DNA of 64,000 nt from Candidatus Stoquefichus sp. GTDB taxonomy: Bacteria > Bacillota_I > Bacilli_A > Erysipelotrichales > Coprobacillaceae. The notes beneath the pieces were generated by a model. The model was not told where the DNA came from. It worked only from the letters and a program-made list of their open reading frames with translations, and made no database searches. Made by a program: the position numbers and the translations under genes. The stretch lies in assembly GCA_021768625.1 (NCBI GenBank), contig JAETUM010000002.1:18646-82645 (forward strand). Direction: 5' to 3'. Shown here in pieces: positions 8,738 to 17,063 of this stretch; positions within the stretch are counted from its first letter, which is position 1, and the number at the start of each line of letters is the position of its first letter.

Positions 8738-9952
8738 TTATTTTACTTTTACACTTTTAACAGCACTATAACTACTATAATATTTCTTACCACTTACAGT
8801 TTTATAAGCTCTTGCCTTAACATAATATGTTTTTTTACTTGTTAATTTACTAATTGTCTTAGATGCTCCAGTAAGTGTTACTTTTTTAAATCCACTTGTT
8901 TTATTTGTTGAATATAATATTTCATAACCAGTTGCTCCTACTGATTTTCCATATTTCACTGTTAATGCTTTCTTACCAGCTGTTAGTTTTACTGAAGCTG
9001 GTGCTTTTGGTACTATATAGAAAGTTTTTGTAACACTTCCTGTATAATTTCCTTTTCCTGTGACCTTAACAGTAGCCTTTCCAGTAGATTTATTTGCTCC
9101 ATAAGATAATGTATAATCTGTTCCATTTTTTAAAGTTTTTCCTTTATATTTAACTGTTAGACTTGGTTTAATTTGTTTCCCTGTATAAACTTTGTTGCTA
9201 ATACTTGAATATATTAACTTAGAAACATTCACTTTACTTACAGAAGTTTGCTTTGGTTCAGCATTTTTAAAATGTTCAGTAATATAAACATTAACTTTTC
9301 CATTTTTTACCTCTGAATAAACACCTATACCTATTTCTTGATATGTTTGATTTAACATAACATGTTTATGTGTTGGACTCGCCATCAAAGTTTGATGAAG
9401 AGTATCAGACAATTGTTTCAAAAAATCTTGACTGTAAGATGACTTTGCACTTGCAGTAATTTTTGCTAAATCCTCTCCAGCCTTAAGATTACTATGATTA
9501 ATACCATTAGCACTTAAAACTGTTGACCATGATTGCCCATTAGGTCTTGTATGTGACCATCTTTGCAAAATTTCCTTTGCACGTATATCCCCTGTTTTTT
9601 CTAACTTATCATATTTTGTAACCAATTGATTATTAGCTTTTGTTTTTCTTTCTTGATTAACAGAATTCATCAAATAATCTCTAATCGTATCCAACTCAGT
9701 AGAATTAAGATTTCTTACTTTTGTTGTATCACTCTTACCAATTGTTGCTAATGGTGGATCATCATCATCAATATCAACAATTTGTGGATCTTCAATATTT
9801 GTTTCAGTTTTACCATCAGATGTTGATACATCAATAGTTGATACTTTAAACTCTTCGTTCTCTGATGGTTCATTAGTTTGATGAGTTATAAAAATAATAC
9901 CAACTACTAATAAACAACTCAAAAATGCAATGACAATTTTTTTTGATTTCAT
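8738..9952 (-). CDS. Secreted/membrane-anchored CAP (SCP-like) domain protein with Ig/FN3-like repeats
   Basis: A 404-residue exported protein. Residues 6-24 form a hydrophobic signal/anchor without an obvious AxA site, followed by an acidic Ser/Thr/Asp linker. A CAP domain (about 90-230) shows RAKEILQRWSHTRPNGQSW and SPTHKHVMLNQTYQEIGIGV, the SCP/PR-1 signature of bacterial YkwD-like proteins. Then come an Ig-like repeat (YTGKQIKPSLTVKYKGK, GNYTGSVTKTFYIV) and an FN3-like module ending YYVKARAYKTVSGKKYYSSY. It probably acts at the cell surface, but the ligand is unknown. The C-terminal module resembles that of the secreted protein at 62668-63717. It has its own terminator and a 228-bp upstream gap. 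Confidence 0.85.
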   Translation of the reverse strand: MKSKKIVIAFLSCLLVVGIIFITHQTNEPSENEEFKVSTIDVSTSDGKTETNIEDPQIVDIDDDDPPLATIGKSDTTKVRNLNSTELDTIRDYLMNSVNQERKTKANNQLVTKYDKLEKTGDIRAKEILQRWSHTRPNGQSWSTVLSANGINHSNLKAGEDLAKITASAKSSYSQDFLKQLSDTLHQTLMASPTHKHVMLNQTYQEIGIGVYSEVKNGKVNVYITEHFKNAEPKQTSVSKVNVSKLIYSSISNKVYTGKQIKPSLTVKYKGKTLKNGTDYTLSYGANKSTGKATVKVTGKGNYTGSVTKTFYIVPKAPASVKLTAGKKALTVKYGKSVGATGYEILYSTNKTSGFKKVTLTGASKTISKLTSKKTYYVKARAYKTVSGKKYYSSYSAVKSVKVK

Positions 9953-10180
9953 AAACTAAAATCCCCTTTCACTTGTTCTATAAGAACTTTCATTATCCAC
10001 AATTTATTATTATTCATTCTTATAGATACTTGCCATAAATCAAAATAATTTCATGTATCCATTACTAAAAGTATATCACAATTAACGAATAAATCAATAT
10101 ATTTCCCTTATATGAAAATTAAATAAAACTCCCCTTTTCATCTTTATTTTTCAATATTTTTTATCTGATTATTAACAAAT

Positions 10181-11110
10181 TTAACTACCCAGCATTTTAT
10201 TTTCAAAATATTCTCTTACATACTTTTCATCAAGATTCAATTGTTGAATTAATTGTTCTTTTGTTTTGAATGAAGATTCAAAACGAATCAAAGAACAAAA
10301 CTCTACTGTAACATATTGATCATATATATTTTGGTCAAAATCTAAAACATAAACTTCCATAGAAGGTTTATCTAAAACCGTAAATGTTGGATTATATCCA
10401 ATATTACACATTCCCATATAACAATGATCATTAACATAGAATTTAACCACATAAACTCCTCTTTTAGGCAATAAATAAGAGCTATAATCAACATTAGCAG
10501 TGGGAAAACCAATAGAATGTCCAATATGTCTACCACTAATAACCTTTCCTAAAATACAATAATTATGACCCAACAACATATGAACATCATCTACTTGGCC
10601 TATTTCTAAAAGTCTTCTTATTCTCGAAGAAGAAATTTTTTCTTCTTGATATATAACTTCATCAACAACACTAACATCAAGTTTTAAACAATCTTGTAAC
10701 GTTTGAATATTCCCACTATTCTTATGACCGAATCGATAATCAAAGCCACATACAACATGACAAATATGAGAATTTAATAAATATTTTTCAATAAAATCAT
10801 CAGGACTTAATTGAGCAACTTCTTTTGAAAACTCAATTATAAACAAATAATCAATATTTTCTTTCTCTAAAATAGAAATACGATCATCCATGCTTGTCAT
10901 ATATTTTTCTTCATCCATCTTTCCTAACACATATAATGGATGATGATCAAAAGTCATTAAAGCAGTTTTGTACCCTTTGTTTTTAGAAATATCTTGAACT
11001 TTATGAATTAAAGCCATATGACCTAAATGTAATCCATCAAAAAAACCAACTGCACTGCATATTGGATCATGAATATTCAATTTATCTCCTTTTAAATAAA
11101 TAATTTCCAT
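10181..11110 (-). CDS. ribF: Bifunctional riboflavin kinase/FAD synthetase
   Basis: Converts riboflavin to FMN and then FAD. The 309-residue protein has the two expected domains. The N-terminal FAD synthetase (nucleotidyltransferase, about 15-180) has GFFDGLHLGHMALI and CGFDYRFGHKNSG. The C-terminal riboflavin kinase (about 180-305) has GRHIGHSIGFPTANVD, GVYVVKF and the MCNIGYNPT segment. It starts immediately after the truB stop, so truB-ribF is an operon, as in many Bacillota. I see no FMN riboswitch upstream of the pair. Confidence 0.96.
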   Translation of the reverse strand: MEIIYLKGDKLNIHDPICSAVGFFDGLHLGHMALIHKVQDISKNKGYKTALMTFDHHPLYVLGKMDEEKYMTSMDDRISILEKENIDYLFIIEFSKEVAQLSPDDFIEKYLLNSHICHVVCGFDYRFGHKNSGNIQTLQDCLKLDVSVVDEVIYQEEKISSSRIRRLLEIGQVDDVHMLLGHNYCILGKVISGRHIGHSIGFPTANVDYSSYLLPKRGVYVVKFYVNDHCYMGMCNIGYNPTFTVLDKPSMEVYVLDFDQNIYDQYVTVEFCSLIRFESSFKTKEQLIQQLNLDEKYVREYFENKMLGS

Positions 11111-11111
11111 A

Positions 11112-11948
11112 TCAAAACAACCCTCTTATACTTTTTAAATAACCTTGTCCGTTTGGTCCATATACAGCCAATACTTTCCCCTCTTGATTAACAACAACAA
11201 CTTGATGATCTATATCACTTTTAATTTGTTTACCATGAATAACAATATTTTCATCATCTACAACAAAATGTTCAAAATGCTCAAAAGCCTTTTCTAAAGT
11301 TAGTAACTCAAAATGACTACTTTCTATATCTTCCAAAGAATAACAATCATCCAAACAAAAATATCCTGATTGACTTCTTATCAAACTCAACATATGTCCT
11401 GGATACCCTAATTTCTTAGCTATATCAACACATAACGAACGAATATATGTTCCTTTAGAGCACAATACTTTAAATTGAATAAGATTTTCTTTTTGACTTA
11501 TCAATTCTATTTTTTTGATTTCTATATCACGTGGCTTAATTTCTACACTCTCTTGACGACGTGCATATTCATATAGTTTTTTCCCGTTTACTTTTATTGC
11601 AGAATAAATAGGAGGCACTTGTTTTTGTTTACCGATAAAAGATTGTAAAACTTCGTTCACTTGTTCAACGCCTATAAATTCTTTCTCTTCAACAACTGTT
11701 CCACTTGCATCAAAAGTATCTGTTGCTTTTCCTAAAAATAAAGTTGCTATATATTCTTTTTCTTCAGACATTAAAAATTGCAAAGCTTTTGTTGCTTTTC
11801 CAACACATAAAACAAGAACTCCTGTCGCATCAGGATCCAATGTTCCACAATGTCCCACTTTCTTTGTATGTAAAACCCTTCTCACTCTATTAACAACATC
11901 ATGACTTGTCATTTGTGATGGTTTATTCACTAATAAAATACCGTTCAT
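11112..11948 (-). CDS. truB: tRNA pseudouridine-55 synthase
   Basis: Isomerises U55 in the T-loop of tRNAs. The 278-residue protein begins MNGILLVNKPSQMTSHDVVN and carries the catalytic-aspartate motif GHCGTLDPDATGVLVLC near residue 33. Further TruB motifs include PPIYSAIKVNGKKLYEYAR and CSKGTYIRSLC. I start at 11948 because GAGGTGATAAG lies just upstream and the family N-terminus begins there. It is followed directly by ribF and preceded by the terminator of the FKBP gene. Confidence 0.96.
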   Translation of the reverse strand: MNGILLVNKPSQMTSHDVVNRVRRVLHTKKVGHCGTLDPDATGVLVLCVGKATKALQFLMSEEKEYIATLFLGKATDTFDASGTVVEEKEFIGVEQVNEVLQSFIGKQKQVPPIYSAIKVNGKKLYEYARRQESVEIKPRDIEIKKIELISQKENLIQFKVLCSKGTYIRSLCVDIAKKLGYPGHMLSLIRSQSGYFCLDDCYSLEDIESSHFELLTLEKAFEHFEHFVVDDENIVIHGKQIKSDIDHQVVVVNQEGKVLAVYGPNGQGYLKSIRGLF

Positions 11949-11992
11949 CTTATCACCTCGTCCATTATACCAAATAATAACATATAAAACCA

Positions 11993-12024
11993 TAAAAAAA
12001 AGAAACTTGAATCAACAAGTTTCT
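11993..12024 (-). terminator. Terminator after the FKBP lipoprotein gene
   Basis: Minus-strand AGAAACTTG and CAAGTTTCT stem with a TTGATT loop, followed by TTTTTTT. It lies right after the stop at 12023. Confidence 0.85.
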
Positions 12025-12373
12025 ACTTCACTTCTCTATATAGTTTTTGAACTGTAATTTCAAAAACAACTTTTTTACCAGCTAAATTTTCATAATAATT
12101 TTCTGGGAAAGTGACGTCCACATTCTTTTTTTCGCCAACTTCCATACCAATAATACCTTCTTCAAAACCAGGAACATATTGACCAGCTCCTAATTCAACA
12201 ATTTGTCCAGAAGCAGTTCCACCATCAAATGCAACTCCATCAAGTTTACCAACAAAGTCAATTTTCACAACATCGCCTTCCTTAGCAACCTTTGATTGGG
12301 ATGAAGATTCACTACTAGAACATCCACATAATAACAATAAACATACAACACCTGCTAATAAAATCTTTTTCAT
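12023..12373 (-). CDS. FKBP-type peptidyl-prolyl isomerase lipoprotein
   Basis: A 116-residue lipoprotein. Residues 1-17 form a lipoprotein signal with lipobox ending L-C-G-C (Cys18), then a serine-rich linker. The FKBP fold follows (about 33-116), with GDVVKIDFVGKLDGVAFDGG, the YVPGFEEGIIGMEVGEKK core and VVFEITVQKL, the common shape of FKBP domains. It should act outside the membrane in protein folding; catalytic activity is inferred from the family. It lies ten bases after tyrS and may be co-transcribed with it, ending at its own terminator. Confidence 0.9.
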   Translation of the reverse strand: MKKILLAGVVCLLLLCGCSSSESSSQSKVAKEGDVVKIDFVGKLDGVAFDGGTASGQIVELGAGQYVPGFEEGIIGMEVGEKKNVDVTFPENYYENLAGKKVVFEITVQKLYREVK

Positions 12374-12382
12374 ATTTTCCTC

Positions 12383-13609
12383 CTATTTATGATTAATAAC
12401 AAAATAATTTTTCTTACCACGTCTAATAACAGTTGCTTGTTTTCCAAATGCATTTTCTTTTGAAACAACAAAGCCAACATCTGTTACTTTTTCTCCATTG
12501 ACCAAAACAGAACCACCAGTTACAAATTGTCTAGCCTCACGATTAGAAGACGCACCACCTACTTTTACTAATGCTGTTAAAATTTGTGTATCTTCTTCTA
12601 ATTCTATACTTGGAACTCCATTAAAACATGAACGCACTTGATCTAACGTTAAATTTTGAATATTTCCAGAGAATAGCATTTGACTAATATCTAAAGCTTC
12701 TTGATAAGCTTCTTCACCATGTATAAAAGTAATAACTTCTTTTGCTAATGCTTTATGAGCTTCTCTTAAATGTGGTTGTGTCTTGTTTTTTTCTTCTAAT
12801 TCTTCTATTTCTTCTTTAGATAAGAATGTTAAGAATTTCAAATAATCAATAACTTTATCATCTTCTGAATTAATAAAGAATTGATACATTTCATAAGGTG
12901 ATGTTTTCTTTCTATCCAACCATAAAGCATGTCCATTTGTTTTACCAAATTTTGTTCCATCACTCTTTGTTAAAAGTGGCATAGTAAATCCATAAGCTTC
13001 CTTCCCACTTTTCTTTCTAATCAATTCAATTCCAGCAGTTATATTTCCCCATTGATCTTGTCCAGCAACTTGCATATGACAATCCTTATTTTCATATAGC
13101 CAATAAAAATCCATAGCTTGCATAATCATATAAGAAAATTCTGTATAGGTAATTCCTAAATCCAATCTTCTTTTGACAATATCTTTATTTAACATATAAT
13201 TAACATTAAAATATTTACCATAATCTCTTAAGAAATCAATAAAGTTTAAATCTTTAGACCAATCATAGTTATTAACAACCTCAAAACCAAACAAATCCTG
13301 TGCTTGTTTTTTTAAACAGTCAAAATTATGTTGAACTTCTTCTCTTGTAATCATAGGTCTTTCTGTATCTGGTTTAGGATCCCCAATTAATCCTGTCGCT
13401 CCACCAACTAATAAAATAGGGTTATGTCCTGCATCTTTTAATCTTTTACTGATTAAAAAAGATGAAAAATGTCCTATATGTAAACTATCACCTGTTGGAT
13501 CAGTTCCAATATAAAATGTCATTCCACCATTATTTAATTTTTCCTCTAGTTCTGGAGAGCTAACGTCTTTAATTAATCCTCTCCATACTAATTCATCATA
13601 AATTTTCAT
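12383..13609 (-). CDS. tyrS: Tyrosyl-tRNA synthetase
   Basis: Charges tRNA-Tyr. The 408-residue class I enzyme shows the HIGH region (DPTGDSLHIGHFSSF, about 38-52), the tyrosine-pocket segment FSYMIMQAMDFYWLYE with QVAGQDQWGNI, and the KMSKS-equivalent KFGKTNG near residue 230. A C-terminal S4 RNA-binding domain follows (SNREARQFVTGGSVLVNG). GGAGGAACAT precedes the ATG. It is controlled by a T-box with a Tyr specifier directly upstream. Confidence 0.97.
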   Translation of the reverse strand: MKIYDELVWRGLIKDVSSPELEEKLNNGGMTFYIGTDPTGDSLHIGHFSSFLISKRLKDAGHNPILLVGGATGLIGDPKPDTERPMITREEVQHNFDCLKKQAQDLFGFEVVNNYDWSKDLNFIDFLRDYGKYFNVNYMLNKDIVKRRLDLGITYTEFSYMIMQAMDFYWLYENKDCHMQVAGQDQWGNITAGIELIRKKSGKEAYGFTMPLLTKSDGTKFGKTNGHALWLDRKKTSPYEMYQFFINSEDDKVIDYLKFLTFLSKEEIEELEEKNKTQPHLREAHKALAKEVITFIHGEEAYQEALDISQMLFSGNIQNLTLDQVRSCFNGVPSIELEEDTQILTALVKVGGASSNREARQFVTGGSVLVNGEKVTDVGFVVSKENAFGKQATVIRRGKKNYFVINHK

Positions 13610-13627
13610 ATGTTCCTCCTTTGCTAT

Positions 13628-13845
13628 AAAAAAAGAGAACTCATCAAAGGACGAATTCTCGCGTTACCACCTTTATTCATGTTATAAAAACATACTCTCT
13701 TGTTGATAACGGTACATCACCGTCTAAGCTTTGCACTTAGAAGCTCCAGAGTGTATTCATTATATCTATTGATCTATTTCCACCAATCATAGACTCTCTA
13801 TAACAAATCAATATAATTACTTTTCTCTATCTTTGCTGTATACAT
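13628..13845 (-). promoter_or_regulatory. T-box riboswitch, tyrosine (TAC specifier)
   Basis: Reading the minus strand, the leader has an AGAGAGTC stem I base, a specifier loop GAA-TAC-ACTCTGGAG (TAC = revcomp of 13753-13755), and the T-box antiterminator AAAGGTGGTAACGCG (13659-13673). An intrinsic terminator (13628-13660; AGAATTCGTC with GATGAGTTCT, then a T run) follows. Uncharged tRNA-Tyr should pair with the specifier and the T-box bulge and allow tyrS transcription. Confidence 0.93.
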
Positions 13846-13874
13846 ATCATATTAAATTTTAAAAATAAAGTCAA
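13846..13874 (-). promoter_or_regulatory. Promoter of the tyrS T-box transcript
   Basis: Minus-strand TTGACT, a 17-base spacer and TATGAT, placed just upstream of the T-box leader and beyond the stop of the clc gene. Confidence 0.65.
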
Positions 13875-13888
13875 CAAAGAAATACGAC

Positions 13889-15139
13889 CTATTTTGCATT
13901 TTCATTAATAAATTCTGGAGAAGTCTTAGAATAAACAATTTTTTGTGCTTGATATAAACTAAAATATCCAGATAAAACATAACAAAAAGCAATAATAATA
14001 GTAAAAACCAATATATTTCCACTACCAAATATTTCTATTCCTAAAACAACGCTTGTTAATGGACAATTAATGACACAACAAAACATTCCAACAAGTCCAA
14101 TAGCTCCTCCAATATGTGGATCAATTCCCAATAGCATAGCAACAATATAACCTAAAGTTGAACCAATAAAGAACGTTGGAACAATTTCTCCACCTTTAAA
14201 ACCACAACCAATTGTGATTGCTGTAAATAATGCCTTTAATATAAAATCATAAGAATGTACAGAATGATATATAGCATTCTCTACAATATCCATTCCTGCT
14301 CCTAAATAGTCTCTTCCAAAAAGGAAAACCATAAATAATAGCAAACATGAGCCAACAAATACTCTTATGTATGGATTACTAAACTTATCCTTAAAAATTT
14401 TATGACTTCCATGCATCATTAAAACAAAAAGAATAGAAACAAATGAAATTATCATTGCAAAAATGATCAATTTAAAGAATATATAAGGTGTAACCTTTAA
14501 AACAGACGGTAGATGATATTGAACTGCCTGACACCCAAATAACCTTGCAATATAAAGAGATACAATACTACTACATAAGCATGGAACAAAAGCAGCATAA
14601 TAAAAAATCCCAACACTAACAACTTCCATAGCAAATAACGTTGCTGTAATAGGTGTTCCAAACAAGGCTGAAAAAACAGCGCTCATACCACACATAATCA
14701 AAATAGACATTTCTTTTTTATCAACATGTAATAATCTTCCTATACCTGTTGCCAAAGAACCACCAATTTGTAAAGCCGCTCCTTCTCTCCCACTAGATCC
14801 TCCAACAAGATGAGTAATCACAGTTGCTAAAAATATAGCTGGTGCTAACAATAATGGAACTTTATCTTGTTGGCGAACTGATTGAATAATAGTATTTGTC
14901 CCTGGATCATGATCTAATTTAACACTATGATACAAAAAAACAATCAATAAACCGCCTAAAGGTAATAAATAACAAATCCAAGGATTGCATAATCGAAGTT
15001 CTGTCACATAATCAACTGATATGTGAAAAAAAGCTCCTACAATACCACATATTCCCCCTAATACTATTGAAATCAAAAACCATTTCATAATAAACTGGAT
15101 ATTTAATTTTAAATCCATTATAAATTGATATATCCCCAT
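13889..15139 (-). CDS. CLC-family anion transporter, likely fluoride-type (CLC-F)
   Basis: A 416-residue CLC antiporter/channel with about ten or more hydrophobic helices. The gating-glutamate motif reads GSSGREGAALQIG and the second pore motif GGEIVPTFF. In chloride CLCs these are usually GREGP and GxFxP. The GREG(T/A) plus GGEVxP pattern is the one described for the fluoride/proton antiporter branch, so F- export is my preferred function. That is an inference from two motifs. No fluoride riboswitch is visible in the 54 bases upstream, which hold the ccpA terminator. GGGAGA precedes the ATG. Confidence 0.88.
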   Translation of the reverse strand: MGIYQFIMDLKLNIQFIMKWFLISIVLGGICGIVGAFFHISVDYVTELRLCNPWICYLLPLGGLLIVFLYHSVKLDHDPGTNTIIQSVRQQDKVPLLLAPAIFLATVITHLVGGSSGREGAALQIGGSLATGIGRLLHVDKKEMSILIMCGMSAVFSALFGTPITATLFAMEVVSVGIFYYAAFVPCLCSSIVSLYIARLFGCQAVQYHLPSVLKVTPYIFFKLIIFAMIISFVSILFVLMMHGSHKIFKDKFSNPYIRVFVGSCLLLFMVFLFGRDYLGAGMDIVENAIYHSVHSYDFILKALFTAITIGCGFKGGEIVPTFFIGSTLGYIVAMLLGIDPHIGGAIGLVGMFCCVINCPLTSVVLGIEIFGSGNILVFTIIIAFCYVLSGYFSLYQAQKIVYSKTSPEFINENAK

Positions 15140-15160
15140 TTCTAAATCTCCCTACTACAT

Positions 15161-15192
15161 AAAAAAACTTCTAAACAAATTAGAAGTTTTTT
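15161..15192 (-). terminator. Terminator after ccpA
   Basis: Minus-strand AAAACTTCTA and TAGAAGTTTT stem with an ATTTGTT loop and a T run, two bases after the ccpA stop. Confidence 0.85.
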
Positions 15193-15193
15193 A

Positions 15194-16204
15194 CTATTTT
15201 GTCGTCTTTCTAGGCATTAAAACATGTTGTAAAACAACTTCTTTTGTCTCAATATCCTCTTCATTTAAAATCTTTGTAAGTAATCTTACTGCTAATGCTC
15301 CCATATCATAAACTGGAACATGAATAGAAGTTAAAGAAGGTCTACAAATCAATGCATAACTTGTATTCATCATACCAATAACTTCCATCTCATCAGGAAC
15401 ATCAATCTGATTATCAATAGCTGCATGAACAACTGCTACAGCTTCTTTATCATAACTTGTAAAAACCAAATCATGTTTGTGATTTTTAAAATAATCAAGG
15501 AATTGTGGATAACTTTTTTCATAATGTGTTGAAGTTGATATCACTTGTTTTTGTTTATCAAAAGTTAAATTATGCTTTTGATATGCTCTTTCAATTCCTT
15601 CAACAATGTCTTCTGTTCTAATTAAATTTTGTCTTGGGCTTACAAAAACAATATCCGTTTTTCCTAGCTTAATATACTTATCTATAACATCAAATGCAAT
15701 CTTTTTAGCATCTACTAAAATCGATCCCATTGTCTCATTAGAAACACAATATCCTATAACAACAGTTGGTATTTTATATTTTTTAACCAATGCGATTTCT
15801 TCATCAATTTGTTCATTATTAAAAAGAATAACACCATCGGCTCTTGATTTAATAACTTTTTCCATAACTGTTTCAATAGGATTTCCATCACCTATTTCAT
15901 CAGTTGTATAAATACTTACATTATAATCCAATCTTCTACTTGTATCACCAATTCCACTAATCATATCTTTAACATGAGCAAATAATGATTGTGGAAAAAC
16001 AATTGCAATTGTTGTCGTCTTACTTGTTGCTAATCCTCTAGCAACTTGATTAGGTTTGAAATCTAAACGTTGAATAGCGTCCATTACCTTATCTCGTGTT
16101 TCTTGTTTAACTACACTAGAGCCATTAATAACACGAGATACCGTTGCAAGTGAAACTCCCGCTTCAGTTGCAACGTCATAAATCGTTATATTTTTTTTAC
16201 TCAT
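15194..16204 (-). CDS. ccpA: LacI-family regulator, catabolite control protein A
   Basis: DNA-binding regulator of carbon catabolite repression. The 336-residue protein has a LacI helix-turn-helix (ITIYDVATEAGVSLATVSRV) followed by the hinge FKPNQVARGLATSKTTTIAIV, very close to CcpA of Bacillus, then a periplasmic-binding-protein-like effector domain (about 60-330). The length is almost the same as B. subtilis CcpA (about 334). The neighbours murC, ytxG and ytxH are the conserved ccpA neighbourhood. In the family it acts with phospho-Ser46 HPr at cre sites. It lies two bases after ytxH and shares its transcript. Confidence 0.88.
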   Translation of the reverse strand: MSKKNITIYDVATEAGVSLATVSRVINGSSVVKQETRDKVMDAIQRLDFKPNQVARGLATSKTTTIAIVFPQSLFAHVKDMISGIGDTSRRLDYNVSIYTTDEIGDGNPIETVMEKVIKSRADGVILFNNEQIDEEIALVKKYKIPTVVIGYCVSNETMGSILVDAKKIAFDVIDKYIKLGKTDIVFVSPRQNLIRTEDIVEGIERAYQKHNLTFDKQKQVISTSTHYEKSYPQFLDYFKNHKHDLVFTSYDKEAVAVVHAAIDNQIDVPDEMEVIGMMNTSYALICRPSLTSIHVPVYDMGALAVRLLTKILNEEDIETKEVVLQHVLMPRKTTK

Positions 16205-16206
16205 GT

Positions 16207-16692
16207 CTATTCTTTAATTTCTTCTATCATTTCTTCTAATTTATTTTCAACATTATCGATTTCTTCTTCTAACTCATCAAAGTCAGTATCTACTAATTGA
16301 GAATCTAACACTTTTGTTTTCACTTCATCAATTTTAGAATTCACTTTGTCTGCAAGATCTATAACACTATCTTTCACTTGCATAAATTGATCAGTTTCTT
16401 TAATTTTTTGAGCAAAATCTTCTAATTTCACTTCTAATTCATTTAATTTTACTTTGGTAGTTTCTCTAAATGCATCTACATCAAATTCATCAACAGATTT
16501 TTTAACTGTTTCAATTGTTTGACCAAGCATAGCCTCAACATCTTCTTTTGTCATACTCTTAATATTATCATATGCTTTTAAAGACTCATTCTTAATATCT
16601 TCTCTTAACTCACTACCTTTTTTTGGAGCAAATAACAAACCTGCTACAGCACCTATACCTAAACCAAAAATAAACTTACCTAATTTCATCAT
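16207..16692 (-). CDS. YtxH-domain protein
   Basis: A 161-residue protein with one N-terminal glycine-rich membrane segment (KLGKFIFGLGIGAVAGLLFAP, then KKGSELREDI), the YtxH signature. A long acidic, helical coiled-coil-like tail follows (DEVKTKVLDS, DELEEEIDNVENKLEEMIEEI). YtxH proteins in B. subtilis belong to the general-stress group beside ytxG; the molecular role is unclear. Its ATG overlaps the upstream stop by one base (TAATG) and ccpA follows two bases later, so the three genes are one operon. Confidence 0.85.
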   Translation of the reverse strand: MMKLGKFIFGLGIGAVAGLLFAPKKGSELREDIKNESLKAYDNIKSMTKEDVEAMLGQTIETVKKSVDEFDVDAFRETTKVKLNELEVKLEDFAQKIKETDQFMQVKDSVIDLADKVNSKIDEVKTKVLDSQLVDTDFDELEEEIDNVENKLEEMIEEIKE

Positions 16693-17003
16693 TAATCACC
16701 TTTCCTTTTATTTTTTTTAAATAAAGAAGTTATGAAACCAAATCCAGAAAGTAATCCTGCTTTCATTCCTCCTCTAGAAAAAATACCACTTACTAATTCA
16801 ACAGGAGCATTAAGCATGTCCATTTTTCTATCGATGTCATCTAAAATATGATTGACCTTTGTTATTGTTGTTTCTATCATTTGCATTAAAACAGTTGCTT
16901 CTTTCACTGCTGATGATGATTGAATCAACAACAATCCCAAACTAATAAGAGCAAATGCACCTGATAAAATCAAAATACAATAACATATCTCTTTTGCTTC
17001 CAT
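16692..17003 (-). CDS. DUF948 (YtxG-like) membrane protein
   Basis: A 103-residue protein with an N-terminal membrane helix (CYCILILSGAFALISLGLLL) and a helical stretch TTITKVNHILDDIDRKMDMLN, as in DUF948/YtxG proteins, then a glycine-rich and basic C-terminus. Like ytxG of B. subtilis it precedes a ytxH gene and follows murC. The function is not known; a structural or stress-related envelope role is inferred from context only. Confidence 0.8.
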   Translation of the reverse strand: MEAKEICYCILILSGAFALISLGLLLIQSSSAVKEATVLMQMIETTITKVNHILDDIDRKMDMLNAPVELVSGIFSRGGMKAGLLSGFGFITSLFKKNKRKGD

Positions 17004-17063
17004 ATGTTCTCCTTTCTATATTTTTATACATTATAACATAAAATTCTTATTCATTAAAGACAC

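Noticed and set aside
11949..12022. FMN riboswitch upstream of truB-ribF
   Set aside because: The gap is 74 bases and is mostly the FKBP terminator; no RFN-type sequence is present.
15140..15193. Fluoride riboswitch upstream of the CLC gene
   Set aside because: The 54 bases contain only the ccpA terminator and a ribosome binding site.
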